64,000 nucleotides of DNA from Terrabacter tumescens (GCF_014646815.1 NZ_BMNZ01000006.1:124001-188000), one strand, 5' to 3'. Shown: positions 34,916 through 44,104, counted from the stretch's first letter. Numbers and translations are program-made. Notes: generated by a model not told the origin, from the letters alone.

Positions 34916-36211
34916 TCATCTCAGCCGGGCGATGCCGGGGCGCGTCGCGAACCACAGGCACAGCACCGACATGGCGGCCCCGTAGACGACGGCGGCGGTC
35001 AGGACCGAGGTGGCGGTGGCCAGCGCACCGAACGCCGGTATCGCGAGCGGCACGAGGGCCATGTCCCCGAGGCTCGAGACCGAGGACACGCGCCCGAGGT
35101 GGCTGGGCGCAATGGTCCTCTGGTAGGTCCCGGAGAGCCACACCGAGGCTGCCCCTGCGGCGACCCCCACCAAAGTCATGGCGGCCATGAGGATGATGCG
35201 CGAGCCGATCCCGGTGGCGGCGATGCAGAGGCCCTGCGCCACGAGGACGGCGAAGCCCGCCTGCGCCGGCCTCCCGACGCGCCGGCGGATGCTGACGACG
35301 CTACCGGCGATCGCGCCGAGGGCGAACGCCGCCTCGGCGGCACCGAGCCAGGCCGGGCCCCACCCCGATTCGCGGACCCGCAGGGCGATGCCCAGGGCGA
35401 TGACCGGCGAGACGAAGACGTTGAGGGCGGCCAGTCCCAGCACGAGCAGCCGGGCCGACTCGTCGCGACGCAGGTATGCCGCCCCGTCCCTCAGGCTGGC
35501 CGCCCACGACGCGTGGGGTGCCCGCGGCATCCGATAGCGCGGCCGCACCACGAGCGCGAGGACGCCGGCGATCGCGACGAACGTGACGGCATCGGCAAGC
35601 ATGGCCCCGGCGGGGCCCACTGCAGCGACGGCCAGACCCCCGGCGGGAGCGCCGAGCAGACGCGCGACGCGGCCGCCGATCTGGTTCCAGCCGCTCACTG
35701 TAGCGAGGTCGGCCGGACGCACGAGCTGTCGCGCGAGGGTCGAGCCGGCGGGGAGGGTGAGGCCCGTGGCGGTGCCGAGCAGGACCCCCATCGTCAGCAG
35801 GAGCGGCGCGCCCCGCACGCCGGTGCCCCAGGCGGCGGCGCCGCCGAGCAGGACCGCGCCCTGGAAGAGACGGCCCGTCACGAGGATCCGACGCGTGTCC
35901 CACCGGTCGGCGATGACTCCACCGACGAGGACGAAGACCGCTTGCGGCAGCGTCTCGGCGCCGAGCACCACGCCCGCCGTCGCCGGCGACAGGGTGTGCA
36001 CGGCCGTCCAGGCCAGCGCGACCGTCCACACGGCGTCGCCGAACCAGGACAGGGCCATCGCGGCCACCCAGGTGTGGACCATCCGGTCACGGGTGAGACC
36101 GGGAGGCTCGGCGCCGAGCAGCGTCGGCTCGGCGTGCGGAGAACGAGCCGCCGGATCCGCTGTCGTGGCCAGGCCGGTGGTGGTGGTCGTAACCTCGCCC
36201 GCGTCGCTCAC
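34916..36211 (-). CDS. Major facilitator superfamily exporter
   Basis: A 431-residue transporter with 10-12 membrane helices. The MFS loop motif appears as GGVIADRWDTRRIL, and the overall layout resembles the enterobactin/macrolide (EntS/MefA-like) exporter group. The GTG start at 36211 overlaps the stop of the upstream HTH regulator (GTGA), so the two are one operon. Substrate unknown; a drug or siderophore-type efflux role is usual for the group. Confidence 0.88.
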   Translation of the reverse strand: MSDAGEVTTTTTGLATTADPAARSPHAEPTLLGAEPPGLTRDRMVHTWVAAMALSWFGDAVWTVALAWTAVHTLSPATAGVVLGAETLPQAVFVLVGGVIADRWDTRRILVTGRLFQGAVLLGGAAAWGTGVRGAPLLLTMGVLLGTATGLTLPAGSTLARQLVRPADLATVSGWNQIGGRVARLLGAPAGGLAVAAVGPAGAMLADAVTFVAIAGVLALVVRPRYRMPRAPHASWAASLRDGAAYLRRDESARLLVLGLAALNVFVSPVIALGIALRVRESGWGPAWLGAAEAAFALGAIAGSVVSIRRRVGRPAQAGFAVLVAQGLCIAATGIGSRIILMAAMTLVGVAAGAASVWLSGTYQRTIAPSHLGRVSSVSSLGDMALVPLAIPAFGALATATSVLTAAVVYGAAMSVLCLWFATRPGIARLR

Positions 36212-36855
36212 GGCTTCACCGGACCGCTCGGGAAGACCCGCGCCGACACCCGCACGGGAAGTCTGCGCACGTCCGGTCGCACCTCCGCGTCCGCGCGACA
36301 CTCCTCGCCCCATTCGACAACGAGGTCGGTGAGCCGGCGGCTGAGCTCCGCCATCTGCTCCACGGTGGCGGCGACGAGCGAGTCGGTCGCCACCGCGGCG
36401 TGACGCACCTCCGCCGGCGCCGTCTCCCCCTCGGCGAGCCAGCGCTGGACGGCGCGCACGTGGTGACGGAAGTTCTCGGCCTCGGCGCTGGAGGCGATCC
36501 GGCGAGCCACCGTCCCCTCGCCGAAGTCGGTCGCGTCCCAGGACACCTGGCGCGGTCGGCTGCGCCACCAGCTCTCCCGGGTGTCCCGGGCCAGGTCCGG
36601 CGCCGGCTCGACGAACCCGTAGCGGTGCAACGTCCCCAGGTGATGACTCACCGACCCCACCGCGAGCCCCGTGCGGCTCGCCAGGCGGCCGACCGTGGCG
36701 GGGCCCTCGACGGCCAGGAGCTCGCACAGCCAGCGTCGCGTCGGGTGGTGGAAGGCGGTGAGGACGTCGAGCAGGGCGCTGCCGGTCTCGGCCCCGATGT
36801 CGGCGGTGGCGGGAGTGGTGGCGACGTGGCGCTCGGAAGCGGTACGGCGAGGCAT
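36208..36855 (-). CDS. ArsR-like winged-helix transcriptional regulator
   Basis: A 215-residue regulator. The HTH lies in LLDVLTAFHHPTRRWLCELLAVEGPATVGRLASRTGLAVGSVSHHLGTLHRYGFVEPAPD, of the ArsR/HTH_20 type found with MFS exporters. A C-terminal helical part with conserved Trp/Glu probably senses a ligand. The ATG at 36855 has GGAGG nine bases upstream. A 14-bp palindrome 34 bp upstream is its likely operator. It overlaps the exporter gene it probably controls. Confidence 0.88.
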   Translation of the reverse strand: MPRRTASERHVATTPATADIGAETGSALLDVLTAFHHPTRRWLCELLAVEGPATVGRLASRTGLAVGSVSHHLGTLHRYGFVEPAPDLARDTRESWWRSRPRQVSWDATDFGEGTVARRIASSAEAENFRHHVRAVQRWLAEGETAPAEVRHAAVATDSLVAATVEQMAELSRRLTDLVVEWGEECRADAEVRPDVRRLPVRVSARVFPSGPVKP

Positions 36856-36888
36856 GCCGACCAGCCTCCGACGGGTCCAACGGATTGC

Positions 36889-36902
36889 ACAAGACCTCTT
36901 GT
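36889..36902. promoter_or_regulatory. Palindromic operator upstream of the HTH-MFS operon
   Basis: ACAAGA-CC-TCTTGT, a perfect 6-2-6 palindrome between the divergent regulator and GAF kinase genes. Position and size fit a winged-helix dimer site; the local sequence is AT-richer than its surroundings. Confidence 0.5.
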
Positions 36903-36984
36903 ATGACTCTGTTCCGCCTCTCCGGCGATGAGACGGGGCGAGGCGGTCCTTGCCCGCGGCGCGCTCATGACGGAGGCTCCTACC

Positions 36985-38283
36985 GTGACATTCCGGACAG
37001 CAGTGCAGGACGTTCTCGACCCCGCACAGCGGCGTGAGGAGGCGCTCGCGGGCTACGACGTCCTGGGCAACGCGCCGCAACGCGAGCTCCAGGCGCTCGT
37101 CGACATCGCGGCCCAGGTCTGCGCCGTCCCCCGTGCCGCGATCAACATCATCACCTCGACGCAGCAGCAGCAGATCGCCACGACCGGCTTCGCCGCCTCC
37201 ATCTGCGCCCGCGAGGACTCGATGTGCGCCGCAGTCCTGGAGCACACCGACCGGGTCGTGGTGCCGGACGCCAGTCTCGACGCGCGCTTCAACGAGAACC
37301 CTTTCGTGACAGGCATCCTCGGCAACGTCCGCTTCTACGCCTCAGCGCCCCTGACCACGCCGGACGGTGTCATCATCGGCCGCCTGTGCGTCTTCGACTC
37401 GCAGCCGCGTGAGCTCGCCGAGGCGCAGGAGGACGCCCTGGCCGCGATCGCCGAACGCGTCGTCGACGTCCTCGAGCTGCGCCTGCGGACCCGTGAGCTC
37501 GAGGACTCCCTCGCCACCCTGACGCAGACGAGGGACGAGCTGCACCGCTCCAACGAGGCGCTGTCAGTCTTCGCGGGTCAGGTGAGCCACGACCTGCGCA
37601 CCCCGCTCACCGCGATCATGGCGAGCACCGAGATGCTCGGCCAGCAGCCCGCCGTCTCGGGCGACGTATGGTCCGAACGTCTCGTTGCCACGGCCCACCG
37701 GTCCGCCACCCGGATGGCCGGGATGATCGAGCAGATCCTCGCGCACGCCCAGGTCGGGGCCGAGCTCCACCGGGCCGACACCGACCTGGCGCTCGTGCTG
37801 GCCTCGGTGCTGGAGGACCTCGCCCCCACCCTCGAGGCACGGGCGGCGAGCGTCGCGGTGGGTGAGCTGCCGACCCTGCCCGCCGACGAGCAGCAGCTCT
37901 ACTCGGTGATGCTCAACCTCGTGTCCAACGCGGTGAAGTACGCCCGCCCCGACGTCGCGCCCGTCGTCGAGGTCACCGCCGAGCGTCGAGGCGAGAAGTG
38001 GCGCCTCTCGGTGCACGACAACGGGATCGGCATCTCGGCAGCGGACCGGGACCGGGTCTTCGGGCTCTTCAACCGCGTCGAGACCTCGGTCGACGGCAGC
38101 GGGATCGGCCTGGCGACCGTCAAGCGGATCATCGAGGCGCATGACGGCACGATCGGCATCAGCTCGCCGGAGGGTCCGGGGACCGTCGTCTGGTTCGAGC
38201 TGCCGGCACACGCGCCGGGGCAGATGGCGCCGGCACCACCGCCTGCAACGCTCGACGCGCCAGACACCGGCCACGACGACTGA
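36985..38283 (+). CDS. GAF-domain sensor histidine kinase, soluble
   Basis: A 432-residue kinase without membrane helices. A GAF domain covers about residues 25-175 (ALVDIAAQVCAVPRAAINIIT...FYASAPLTTPDGVIIGRLCVFD), followed by a coiled coil, HisKA with His202 in VSHDLRTPL, and HATPase motifs NLVSNAVKYARP and GSGIGLATVKR. The GTG at 36985 is preferred since GGAGG lies exactly eight bases upstream; ATGs at 36967 and 36928 are possible. No response regulator gene adjoins it. Confidence 0.85.
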   Translation: MTFRTAVQDVLDPAQRREEALAGYDVLGNAPQRELQALVDIAAQVCAVPRAAINIITSTQQQQIATTGFAASICAREDSMCAAVLEHTDRVVVPDASLDARFNENPFVTGILGNVRFYASAPLTTPDGVIIGRLCVFDSQPRELAEAQEDALAAIAERVVDVLELRLRTRELEDSLATLTQTRDELHRSNEALSVFAGQVSHDLRTPLTAIMASTEMLGQQPAVSGDVWSERLVATAHRSATRMAGMIEQILAHAQVGAELHRADTDLALVLASVLEDLAPTLEARAASVAVGELPTLPADEQQLYSVMLNLVSNAVKYARPDVAPVVEVTAERRGEKWRLSVHDNGIGISAADRDRVFGLFNRVETSVDGSGIGLATVKRIIEAHDGTIGISSPEGPGTVVWFELPAHAPGQMAPAPPPATLDAPDTGHDD

Positions 38284-38292
38284 GGGTGGCTG

Positions 38293-40041
38293 TCACGGGA
38301 CCAGTCCCGGCACGCGCAACGGGTCCAGGCCGAGACTCGGACCGATCGTCGTGCAGGCCCGCTCGTCGGCGCCCTGGAGCACCCGAAGATCCGGTCGGCC
38401 GGCGGCGATGACGGCAAGGTTGTGCGCGCTGTCCGTGCCCGCACGGAGATAGTCGGAGTGACCGCTCGAGGTGCGCCCCACGTCGACGAAGTCCGTGCGT
38501 GACCGCAGGAAATGGTTGCAGCCGGTCCCGGCCTGCTTGAGCGCGAACGTCGAGAGCCGGGTGGCGCCGGCGACCTCCGCCGGCGAGGTGCCGTGCACCC
38601 GCCAGCCGTAGTCGAAGACGTCGTCACCGATGGCCCCGAGCACGTTGAGGGAGCCCGGCTTGAGCGCCGTGCGTGACACGTCGGAGAACGGCAGTCCGGG
38701 CGCGCCGAACACCGCGACGTCGTCGACGGCGCTCGTGCGCAGGGACGCGAAGCCCGCGAGCGTGCCGCCGTAGGAGTGCGCCCACACCGTCTGGTGGGCC
38801 GGCCGGTCGCGGGCCGCCTCGATGCCTGTCGCGAAGTCGGCGAGGGCACCGGCGTTCTCGCGCGCCAGCTTGCCGTTCAGGACGTTGCGGTCGATCGACG
38901 TGGCGATCTCGCGCACCTGCGGTGCGTCGTAGCCCATCCACGTCACGATCGCGACGTCCTGCCCCGATGCCACCGCCCGAGCCTCGGAGCGCATGCGCAC
39001 GAAGGTGTCGTCGTAGCGGGCCAGGTCGGTGCCGACCATGGTGGACAGGCCGCCGACGAAGGTCACGACGTGCTCGGCACGGTCGACGTCCCCGACCGCG
39101 ACCGCGGCCCTGACGTGGAGACTCGTGGTGTCGACGAGCAGGAGGCGCCGCTGCCCTCCGTCGCGACGAGCCAGGACCTCGCGGATGGCCTGGAGGGCGG
39201 CCACCTGCTGCTCTGCGAGCTCACGCTCCGGCTGGCTGCCGACCCATCCGCCCGCCAACGACCGGTCGAGGCGCGCCCGCGCGGCCTCCTCGGCCCGCCC
39301 GAGCAGCACGAGGTTGGCCTCGTGGCGCGCGGCTGCTGGGACACCGTCGCGGGAGCCCACCCACTCGGGCCGGTCGCGCAGGACGGCGCGTCGCTCCTCG
39401 TCGGTCAACGATCGCCACCACGCCGCCGACGCGAACACCTGGGCACCGACGCCACCGGCGGCCGAGGCGGTCGGTGGTGGCGCCGGCAGCATGGCCGGGC
39501 CCGGGGCCCGGGCACCGGCCCCGGACGACGAGGTCGCCCCGCGAGCCGACGAGAGCAGGGCCCGGAACAGGTCGTCGTCGGTCTGGGACGCGGCCCGGCG
39601 CGCCTGCAGCAGGCAGGAGTGGACCTCGGCGCGCAGCAGCTCGTCGAGCCGGGCGCGGTGCGCCTCCAGAGCCGGGTCACCCAGCGAGGCACGCACGGGG
39701 AGGAAGAGCTGCCCGTCGTCGTCGACCCATGCTCCCTCCTCGGCCGCCCGCCTGTCGGCCCGGCCGACGAGGTCGATCGCGGACTCCATGCGACCGGCGG
39801 CGTGCCCGACGGCGTGGCCGGCGACCGCGATGCTCGCGGCCAGCCGCCCGAGGCCGGCGACCACCGTCCCGTAGCGGTCTGCCGCAGCCGAGGACGCCGC
39901 GCCCGACCAACGGGAGGTCGCCGACCGGCGCCACAGCACCAGCTCGGCCAGTGCGAGCACCCGCTGACGGCGGCCCTCGAGGCCTCTGCTGACGGCTGCC
40001 AGGGACTGGGGCCGACTCGAGCGGATGTCACGGACGGACAT
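38293..40041 (-). CDS. DUF1023 alpha/beta-hydrolase protein partnered with a WXG100-like gene
   Basis: A 582-residue protein. The C-terminal third is a DUF1023 alpha/beta hydrolase with nucleophile elbow AHSYGG and late motif GHSDYLRAGTDSAHNLAVI. The N-terminal half is helical and Ala-rich (RLAASIAVAGHAVGHAAGR), with a Pro-rich linker near residue 195. The ATG at 40041 has AGGTGG seven bases upstream; a GTG at 40065 would overlap the preceding gene (GTGA) and is a good alternative. In actinobacteria such proteins pair with WXG100-like partners and may be exported; substrate unknown. Confidence 0.85.
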   Translation of the reverse strand: MSVRDIRSSRPQSLAAVSRGLEGRRQRVLALAELVLWRRSATSRWSGAASSAAADRYGTVVAGLGRLAASIAVAGHAVGHAAGRMESAIDLVGRADRRAAEEGAWVDDDGQLFLPVRASLGDPALEAHRARLDELLRAEVHSCLLQARRAASQTDDDLFRALLSSARGATSSSGAGARAPGPAMLPAPPPTASAAGGVGAQVFASAAWWRSLTDEERRAVLRDRPEWVGSRDGVPAAARHEANLVLLGRAEEAARARLDRSLAGGWVGSQPERELAEQQVAALQAIREVLARRDGGQRRLLLVDTTSLHVRAAVAVGDVDRAEHVVTFVGGLSTMVGTDLARYDDTFVRMRSEARAVASGQDVAIVTWMGYDAPQVREIATSIDRNVLNGKLARENAGALADFATGIEAARDRPAHQTVWAHSYGGTLAGFASLRTSAVDDVAVFGAPGLPFSDVSRTALKPGSLNVLGAIGDDVFDYGWRVHGTSPAEVAGATRLSTFALKQAGTGCNHFLRSRTDFVDVGRTSSGHSDYLRAGTDSAHNLAVIAAGRPDLRVLQGADERACTTIGPSLGLDPLRVPGLVP

Positions 40042-40061
40042 CAGAGGACCACCTGCGACGC

Positions 40062-40364
40062 TCACGAGGAGGCCCCGAAGGAGGCGTGGACGCTCAGCCG
40101 TGCCGACTGCTCGACGGCGTCGTAGGTGTCGGCCGCGACGGCCAGCCCGCGCCCGAGCTCCTGCAGGTCCCCGCGGGTGGCAGCCAGGCGGGCCTCCCAG
40201 GCCGCAGCGACCTCGTTGAGCCCCGGACCACAACGGCCACCCGGCAGCGCCGAGGCGATCGGCCTCAGCCCCTCCGCGATCCCGAGGCCCCGCACTTTCA
40301 CCAGGACCTCCTCGATGGAGAGGACGTCCTCACGCAGTGCGGTCGTGTCCACGTCGTAACGCAT
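40062..40364 (-). CDS. WXG100-like helical protein
   Basis: A 100-residue helical-hairpin protein starting MRYDVDTTALREDV, with the central turn region NEVAAAWEARL (a Trp in the WXG position, without the Gly) and a C-terminal helix ending VEQSARLSV. ESX-type substrates have this size and form. The ATG follows GGAAGGAG. It lies directly upstream of the DUF1023 gene. No ESX secretion genes are in the window. Confidence 0.75.
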   Translation of the reverse strand: MRYDVDTTALREDVLSIEEVLVKVRGLGIAEGLRPIASALPGGRCGPGLNEVAAAWEARLAATRGDLQELGRGLAVAADTYDAVEQSARLSVHASFGASS

Positions 40365-40699
40365 GCTGTGCTCCTTCCCGAGGACAGCAACGCTAGGTCG
40401 CGGGCGGCGAGGTCGTGCGCGTCATCCACAGGGGCCGGCCACCCAGTCGTGCGGATCACGGCAGACGGCTGCCGGCGGTGTCGACCGGACGGGATCGGCT
40501 GCGCCGCAAGGGCGGTGGGAACAGCAGAACGCCGCACCCCCGATGAGGGGTGCGGCGTCCGGGCAGGAGCGACGGGGTCGAAGCGCCGCTCGCGCCAGCC
40601 GCTGAAGGTGGAGCCAACGCGGCAGATCGGGTGGGGGCGGTCGACGCGCGGCCGGGACACGGCATACGCGATCGATCCGGCCCCGAGGGGCACGTGAGG
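40365..40699. other. Intergenic region with a terminator
   Basis: 335 bp upstream of the WXG100-like gene and downstream of the LysM gene, both on the minus strand. It holds the hairpin at 40529-40558; no coding frame looks real. Confidence 0.5.
40529..40558 (-). terminator. 12-bp hairpin downstream of the LysM gene
   Basis: ACGCCGCACCCC and its exact complement with a 6-base loop. It likely ends transcription of the LysM gene before the WXG100-like operon. Confidence 0.6.
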
Positions 40700-41122
40700 T
40701 CAGCGTGCGGGGATGACGAGCTGCTGGCCGGCGTGGATCGCCGCGGTGCTCAGGCTGTTGGCGAGCTGGAGCTCGACGACCCCGTCGGCGACGGGAAGCT
40801 CCGGCAGCTCACGGGCGGCGACCCCGGAGAGGGTCTGGCCCGACTGGACCGTCACCGTGCGCGGCTCACCGGAGGCGGACGCGAGCTGACCCGCCAGGCC
40901 GACACCGAGGACCGAGACGACTCCGGCGACCAGCAGGGACACGACGAGGCGGCCGAACCGGGTCAGCCTCAGGGGCGGCTGCGTGGCCCGCACCGCCCGC
41001 GCCTCCCGGACCGCCTCGGCCCCGGTGGGCACGAGGACGAGCCGAGGTCGACCGGTCGACAGAGACCCGTCGGGCCCCTCGGTGTGCTGCTGGCGAACGG
41101 CCTCGAGGACGATGGCGCTCAT
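40700..41122 (-). CDS. SOS-linked LysM membrane protein (division-inhibitor-like)
   Basis: A 140-residue protein with one membrane segment at about residues 58-80 (LVVSLLVAGVVSVLGVGLAG) and an outer LysM domain at the C-terminus (TVTVQSGQTLSGVAARELPELPVADGVVELQLANSLSTAAIHAGQQLVIP). The size, topology and divergent position next to lexA match YneA of Bacillus and Rv2719c of Mycobacterium, which halt division during the SOS response. GGGAGG precedes the ATG. Several LexA boxes lie in the shared promoter region. Confidence 0.85.
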   Translation of the reverse strand: MSAIVLEAVRQQHTEGPDGSLSTGRPRLVLVPTGAEAVREARAVRATQPPLRLTRFGRLVVSLLVAGVVSVLGVGLAGQLASASGEPRTVTVQSGQTLSGVAARELPELPVADGVVELQLANSLSTAAIHAGQQLVIPAR

Positions 41123-41148
41123 GGTGACCTCCCCTTGCTCCTGAACTT

Positions 41149-41164
41149 GCGAACACATGTTCGA
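41149..41164. promoter_or_regulatory. LexA box 1 (near-perfect)
   Basis: GCGAACACATGTTCGA, 15 of 16 bases matching TCGAAC-N4-GTTCGA, 27 bp upstream of the LysM start. Confidence 0.75.
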
Positions 41165-41246
41165 TAGAACGTCTGTACGAGTTGTAGCACGTATGTTCGA
41201 TGAAGTCGAGACACGCATCGAACAGGTGTTTGGCAACTGTGTTCGA
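41165..41246. promoter_or_regulatory. Cluster of degenerate LexA boxes
   Basis: Downstream of box 1 are TAGAACGTCTGTACGA (41165-41180), TAGCACGTATGTTCGA (41185-41200), TCGAACAGGTGTTTGG (41218-41233) and an intact right half GTTCGA at 41241-41246. Each keeps 9-10 of the 12 fixed positions or one perfect half. They fill the region between the divergent LysM and lexA starts. Confidence 0.55.
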
Positions 41247-41360
41247 ACTCCGTAGTCTTTCCTCACACCACAGACCTCACCAGCCACCACTGACACTGGC
41301 CCCTCACCAGCGTCACTCCACGGGCCGGCGGGGCCTCGAAGAGCCGACGAAGGGGACACC

Positions 41361-42086
41361 ATGGGCGTGACCGAGCTTCCCGATCGCGAGACCGGCGACG
41401 GCCTGACCGTCCGCCAGCGGCGGGTGCTCGAGGTCATCCGCAACTCCGTCGACCGCCGCGGTTACCCGCCGAGCATGCGGGAGATCGGTGACGCGGTCGG
41501 CCTGGCCAGCCCCTCGAGCGTCTCCCACCAGCTCAACGCGCTCGTCGCCAAGGGCTACCTGCGACGCGACCCCAACCGGCCGCGCGCCCTCGAGGTCGTC
41601 TCCCCCGACGCCAAGGCGGAGGAGCTCGGCTACCGCGCCGGCGACGCCACGCCGCCGGGACCCAGGGGCGACCAGTACGACACCGAGACGGACTCGGGCG
41701 ACGCGCGTCCGCAGGCCTCCTACGTCCCCGTCCTCGGACAGATCGCGGCGGGCGTGCCGATCACGGCAGAGGAGGTCGTCGAGGACGTCTTCCCCCTGCC
41801 CAAGCAGCTCGTCGGCGAGGGCGACCTCTTCCTGCTCAAGGTCAACGGCGACTCGATGGTCGGCGCTGCGATCTGCGACGGCGACTGGGTCGTCGTGCGC
41901 CAGCAGCAGCACGCCGACAACGGCGACGTCGTCGCGGCCATGCTCGACAACGAGGCGACCGTCAAGACGTTCAAGCGCAAGGACGGCCACGTGTGGCTCA
42001 TGCCGCACAACGACGACTTCTCCCCCATCGACGGTGACCACGCCACGATCCTCGGCAAGGTCACCGCGGTCCTGCGCCGCATCTGA
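41361..42086 (+). CDS. lexA: SOS repressor LexA
   Basis: A 241-residue repressor. The winged HTH is in [30 protein letters not shown], the self-cleavage site is Ala130-Gly131 in QIAAGVPIT, and the catalytic dyad is Ser165 ([13 protein letters not shown]) and Lys202 (ATVKTF). It is somewhat longer than E. coli LexA because of an acidic linker (about residues 85-118), as usual in actinobacteria. GAAGGGGAC precedes the ATG. LexA boxes upstream indicate autorepression. Confidence 0.96.
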   Translation: MGVTELPDRETGDGLTVRQRRVLEVIRNSVDRRGYPPSMREIGDAVGLASPSSVSHQLNALVAKGYLRRDPNRPRALEVVSPDAKAEELGYRAGDATPPGPRGDQYDTETDSGDARPQASYVPVLGQIAAGVPITAEEVVEDVFPLPKQLVGEGDLFLLKVNGDSMVGAAICDGDWVVVRQQQHADNGDVVAAMLDNEATVKTFKRKDGHVWLMPHNDDFSPIDGDHATILGKVTAVLRRI

Positions 42087-42097
42087 GGCCCGGGCCG

Positions 42098-42994
42098 GTG
42101 ACCTCGTCGCGCACGCGGGACGTCGTCCTCACCTACCGCTACCTGCGTGGGGCGATGATCGCGCTGCTGCTCATGCTGCTGCTCTCCGTCGGCTACCAGT
42201 GGTGGTGGGAGACGGGCCACTCGTGCTGGCTCGGGTCGATCAGTGCGTACTACTACACGCCGGCGCGCGCCGTCTTCGTCGGGTCGCTGTGCGCCCTGGG
42301 CGCCAGCCTCATCGCCTACAAGGGGCACTCCCCCGAGGAGGACGTGCTGCTGGGCTTCTCCGGCCTCATGGCCTTCGTCGTCGCCCTCGTCCCGACCGTG
42401 CCCGACGGCCGCTGCGGGCCCAACGCCTACAGCCAGACGCCGGCCGAGATCGCGGCGGCCGTGCGCAACAACGTCTGGTCCCTCATCGTCGTGGCGGTCC
42501 TCGCCGCCGGGGTGACCGCCTGGCTCAAGCGCGGCGCGATGACGCGTGACCCGGCCGAACGACCGACTGCGAGGTCGGTCGTGGCCATGGTCGTCTGCGG
42601 CGCGGTCCTGCTGGGCGAGCTCGTCCTCTTCCTCGTGCTGCGCGACCGGTTCATCGCCCTGAGCCACGGCGTCGCAGCGGGCACGATGGTGGCGGGAGTC
42701 ATCGCCGTCATGGTGCTGAGCGCCGCCCGCGCCGAGGACCGGCACCGCGGCGCCGACGAGGCCGCCGTCTACAAGCGCATCTACATCGCCATCGCGGTGG
42801 CCCTCGCCGTGGCCCTCGGCGTGACGGTCCTCGCGGCCCTGACGGTGAACGGCTTCGACCACCTCGTGCTCATCTCCGAGGTCATCATCATCGTGCTGTT
42901 CTGCACCTACTGGGGCGTGCAGACGAAGGAGCTGTGGGACCTGCGCGCCATCGACGGCGCCGAGGCCCGGTCGGCCCGGTCCGTGGCCGAGTAG
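42098..42994 (+). CDS. Polytopic membrane protein of unknown function
   Basis: A 298-residue protein with about seven or eight membrane helices (first at residues 18-34, last ISEVIIIVLFCTYWGVQT). A conserved-looking loop W-x-GSISAYYYTPARAVFVGSL after helix 1 recalls DUF998-type membrane proteins, but I do not assign a family firmly. It starts at GTG 11 bp after lexA and may be co-transcribed with it; no separate promoter is seen. Confidence 0.75.
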   Translation: MTSSRTRDVVLTYRYLRGAMIALLLMLLLSVGYQWWWETGHSCWLGSISAYYYTPARAVFVGSLCALGASLIAYKGHSPEEDVLLGFSGLMAFVVALVPTVPDGRCGPNAYSQTPAEIAAAVRNNVWSLIVVAVLAAGVTAWLKRGAMTRDPAERPTARSVVAMVVCGAVLLGELVLFLVLRDRFIALSHGVAAGTMVAGVIAVMVLSAARAEDRHRGADEAAVYKRIYIAIAVALAVALGVTVLAALTVNGFDHLVLISEVIIIVLFCTYWGVQTKELWDLRAIDGAEARSARSVAE

Positions 42995-43024
42995 TCCTCG
43001 GCGACGAGGCAGCCCCGCCGCCGG

Positions 43025-43993
43025 TCAGTGGCCGAGAGCGACGCGCAGGTCCTCCAGCGTCGGACCGAGCGGCGCGTGCAGGCGCAGCGTCGCCTCGGCG
43101 TCGCCCCGGGTCGCCGACTGCGTGACGATGGCGACGGGCACGTCACGCTGGTGCGCGCGCCGGACGAAGCGGTAGCCACTCATGACCGACAGCGACGACC
43201 CGAGCACGAGCACGGCCCCGGCGCCCTCGACGAGCGAGAAGCACTGCTCCACCACGGCTTTCGGCACCGACTCGCCGAAGAAGACGACGTCGGGCTTGAC
43301 CGTGTCGTTGCCGCAGACGAGACAGCGCGGAGCGTGGAAGGACGCGACGAGCGAGTCCGCGAGCACGATGTCGCCGTCGGGTCGCACCTGCTTGCCCCAC
43401 TGCGAACCCACCGACTGCGCGGCCTCGGCGAAGCGCTCCATGAAGCCGGGGTTGGCCTCGGTCATCCTCTCGTGCAGGCCGACTCGCGTCGTGTACTCGC
43501 CGCACGTGAGGCAGACGGCGCGGTCGAGCGACCCGTGCAGCTCGATGACGTCCGTGGCCCCGGAGGCCTGGTGGAGGCCGTCGACGTTCTGCGTGATGAT
43601 CGGCCCGACGTAGCCCGCGCGCTGCAGGTCGGTGACGACGCGGTGTCCCTGGTTGGGCTCGGCCGCGTTGAAGCGCTGCCACCCGATGTAGCTGCGCGCC
43701 CAGTAGCGTCGACGCGCCTCTCCGGACCCGGCGAACTCGCCGTAGGTCATGGGCTCGACGCGGCGGGTCCCGTCCGGCCCCCGGTAGTCGGGGATGCCCG
43801 ACTCCGTCGAGAGCCCCGCGCCGGAGAGCACGACGACCCCGCCGGCGCTGACGAGGTCGACGAGGTCGTCGAACGTGCCGAGGTCGTGCGTCTCGAGCGG
43901 CAGGGTACGTGACGTGGACAGCCGGGTCGTGGCCGTCACCGTGGGAGCCGTCGCCGGCGTCGCCTGCTGGGGTATGCCGTTCGCCTGCTGCAC
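43025..43993 (-). CDS. Sirtuin (NAD-dependent protein deacylase)
   Basis: A 322-residue Sir2-family enzyme. NAD-binding GAGLSTESGIPDYR lies at residues 58-71, TQNVDGLHQ at 135-143, catalytic His154 in LHGS, zinc Cys pairs 162/165 and 225/228, and GSSLSVMSGYRF completes the NAD pocket. It removes acyl groups from lysines. The TRRVEPMTY stretch suggests the SIRT4-like class II group. The N-terminal 35 residues are low complexity. A -10 box sits six bases before the GTG start. Confidence 0.93.
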   Translation of the reverse strand: MQQANGIPQQATPATAPTVTATTRLSTSRTLPLETHDLGTFDDLVDLVSAGGVVVLSGAGLSTESGIPDYRGPDGTRRVEPMTYGEFAGSGEARRRYWARSYIGWQRFNAAEPNQGHRVVTDLQRAGYVGPIITQNVDGLHQASGATDVIELHGSLDRAVCLTCGEYTTRVGLHERMTEANPGFMERFAEAAQSVGSQWGKQVRPDGDIVLADSLVASFHAPRCLVCGNDTVKPDVVFFGESVPKAVVEQCFSLVEGAGAVLVLGSSLSVMSGYRFVRRAHQRDVPVAIVTQSATRGDAEATLRLHAPLGPTLEDLRVALGH

Positions 43994-43999
43994 CCGGTC

Positions 44000-44005
44000 A
44001 GCCTA
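44000..44005 (-). promoter_or_regulatory. -10 hexamer of a leaderless promoter for the sirtuin gene
   Basis: On the minus strand TAGGCT is followed by six bases and the GTG at 43993, with no Shine-Dalgarno sequence. It supports the GTG start. Confidence 0.5.
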
Positions 44006-44104
44006 CGTCGGCCCACGCGTCCTCCCGGTCACGCGTCGAGGGTCTGCGGGCGCGATGCCGCCCCGTCGGGGACGCGAACGCCGTGCACGCAATCTCACAG
44101 ATTG

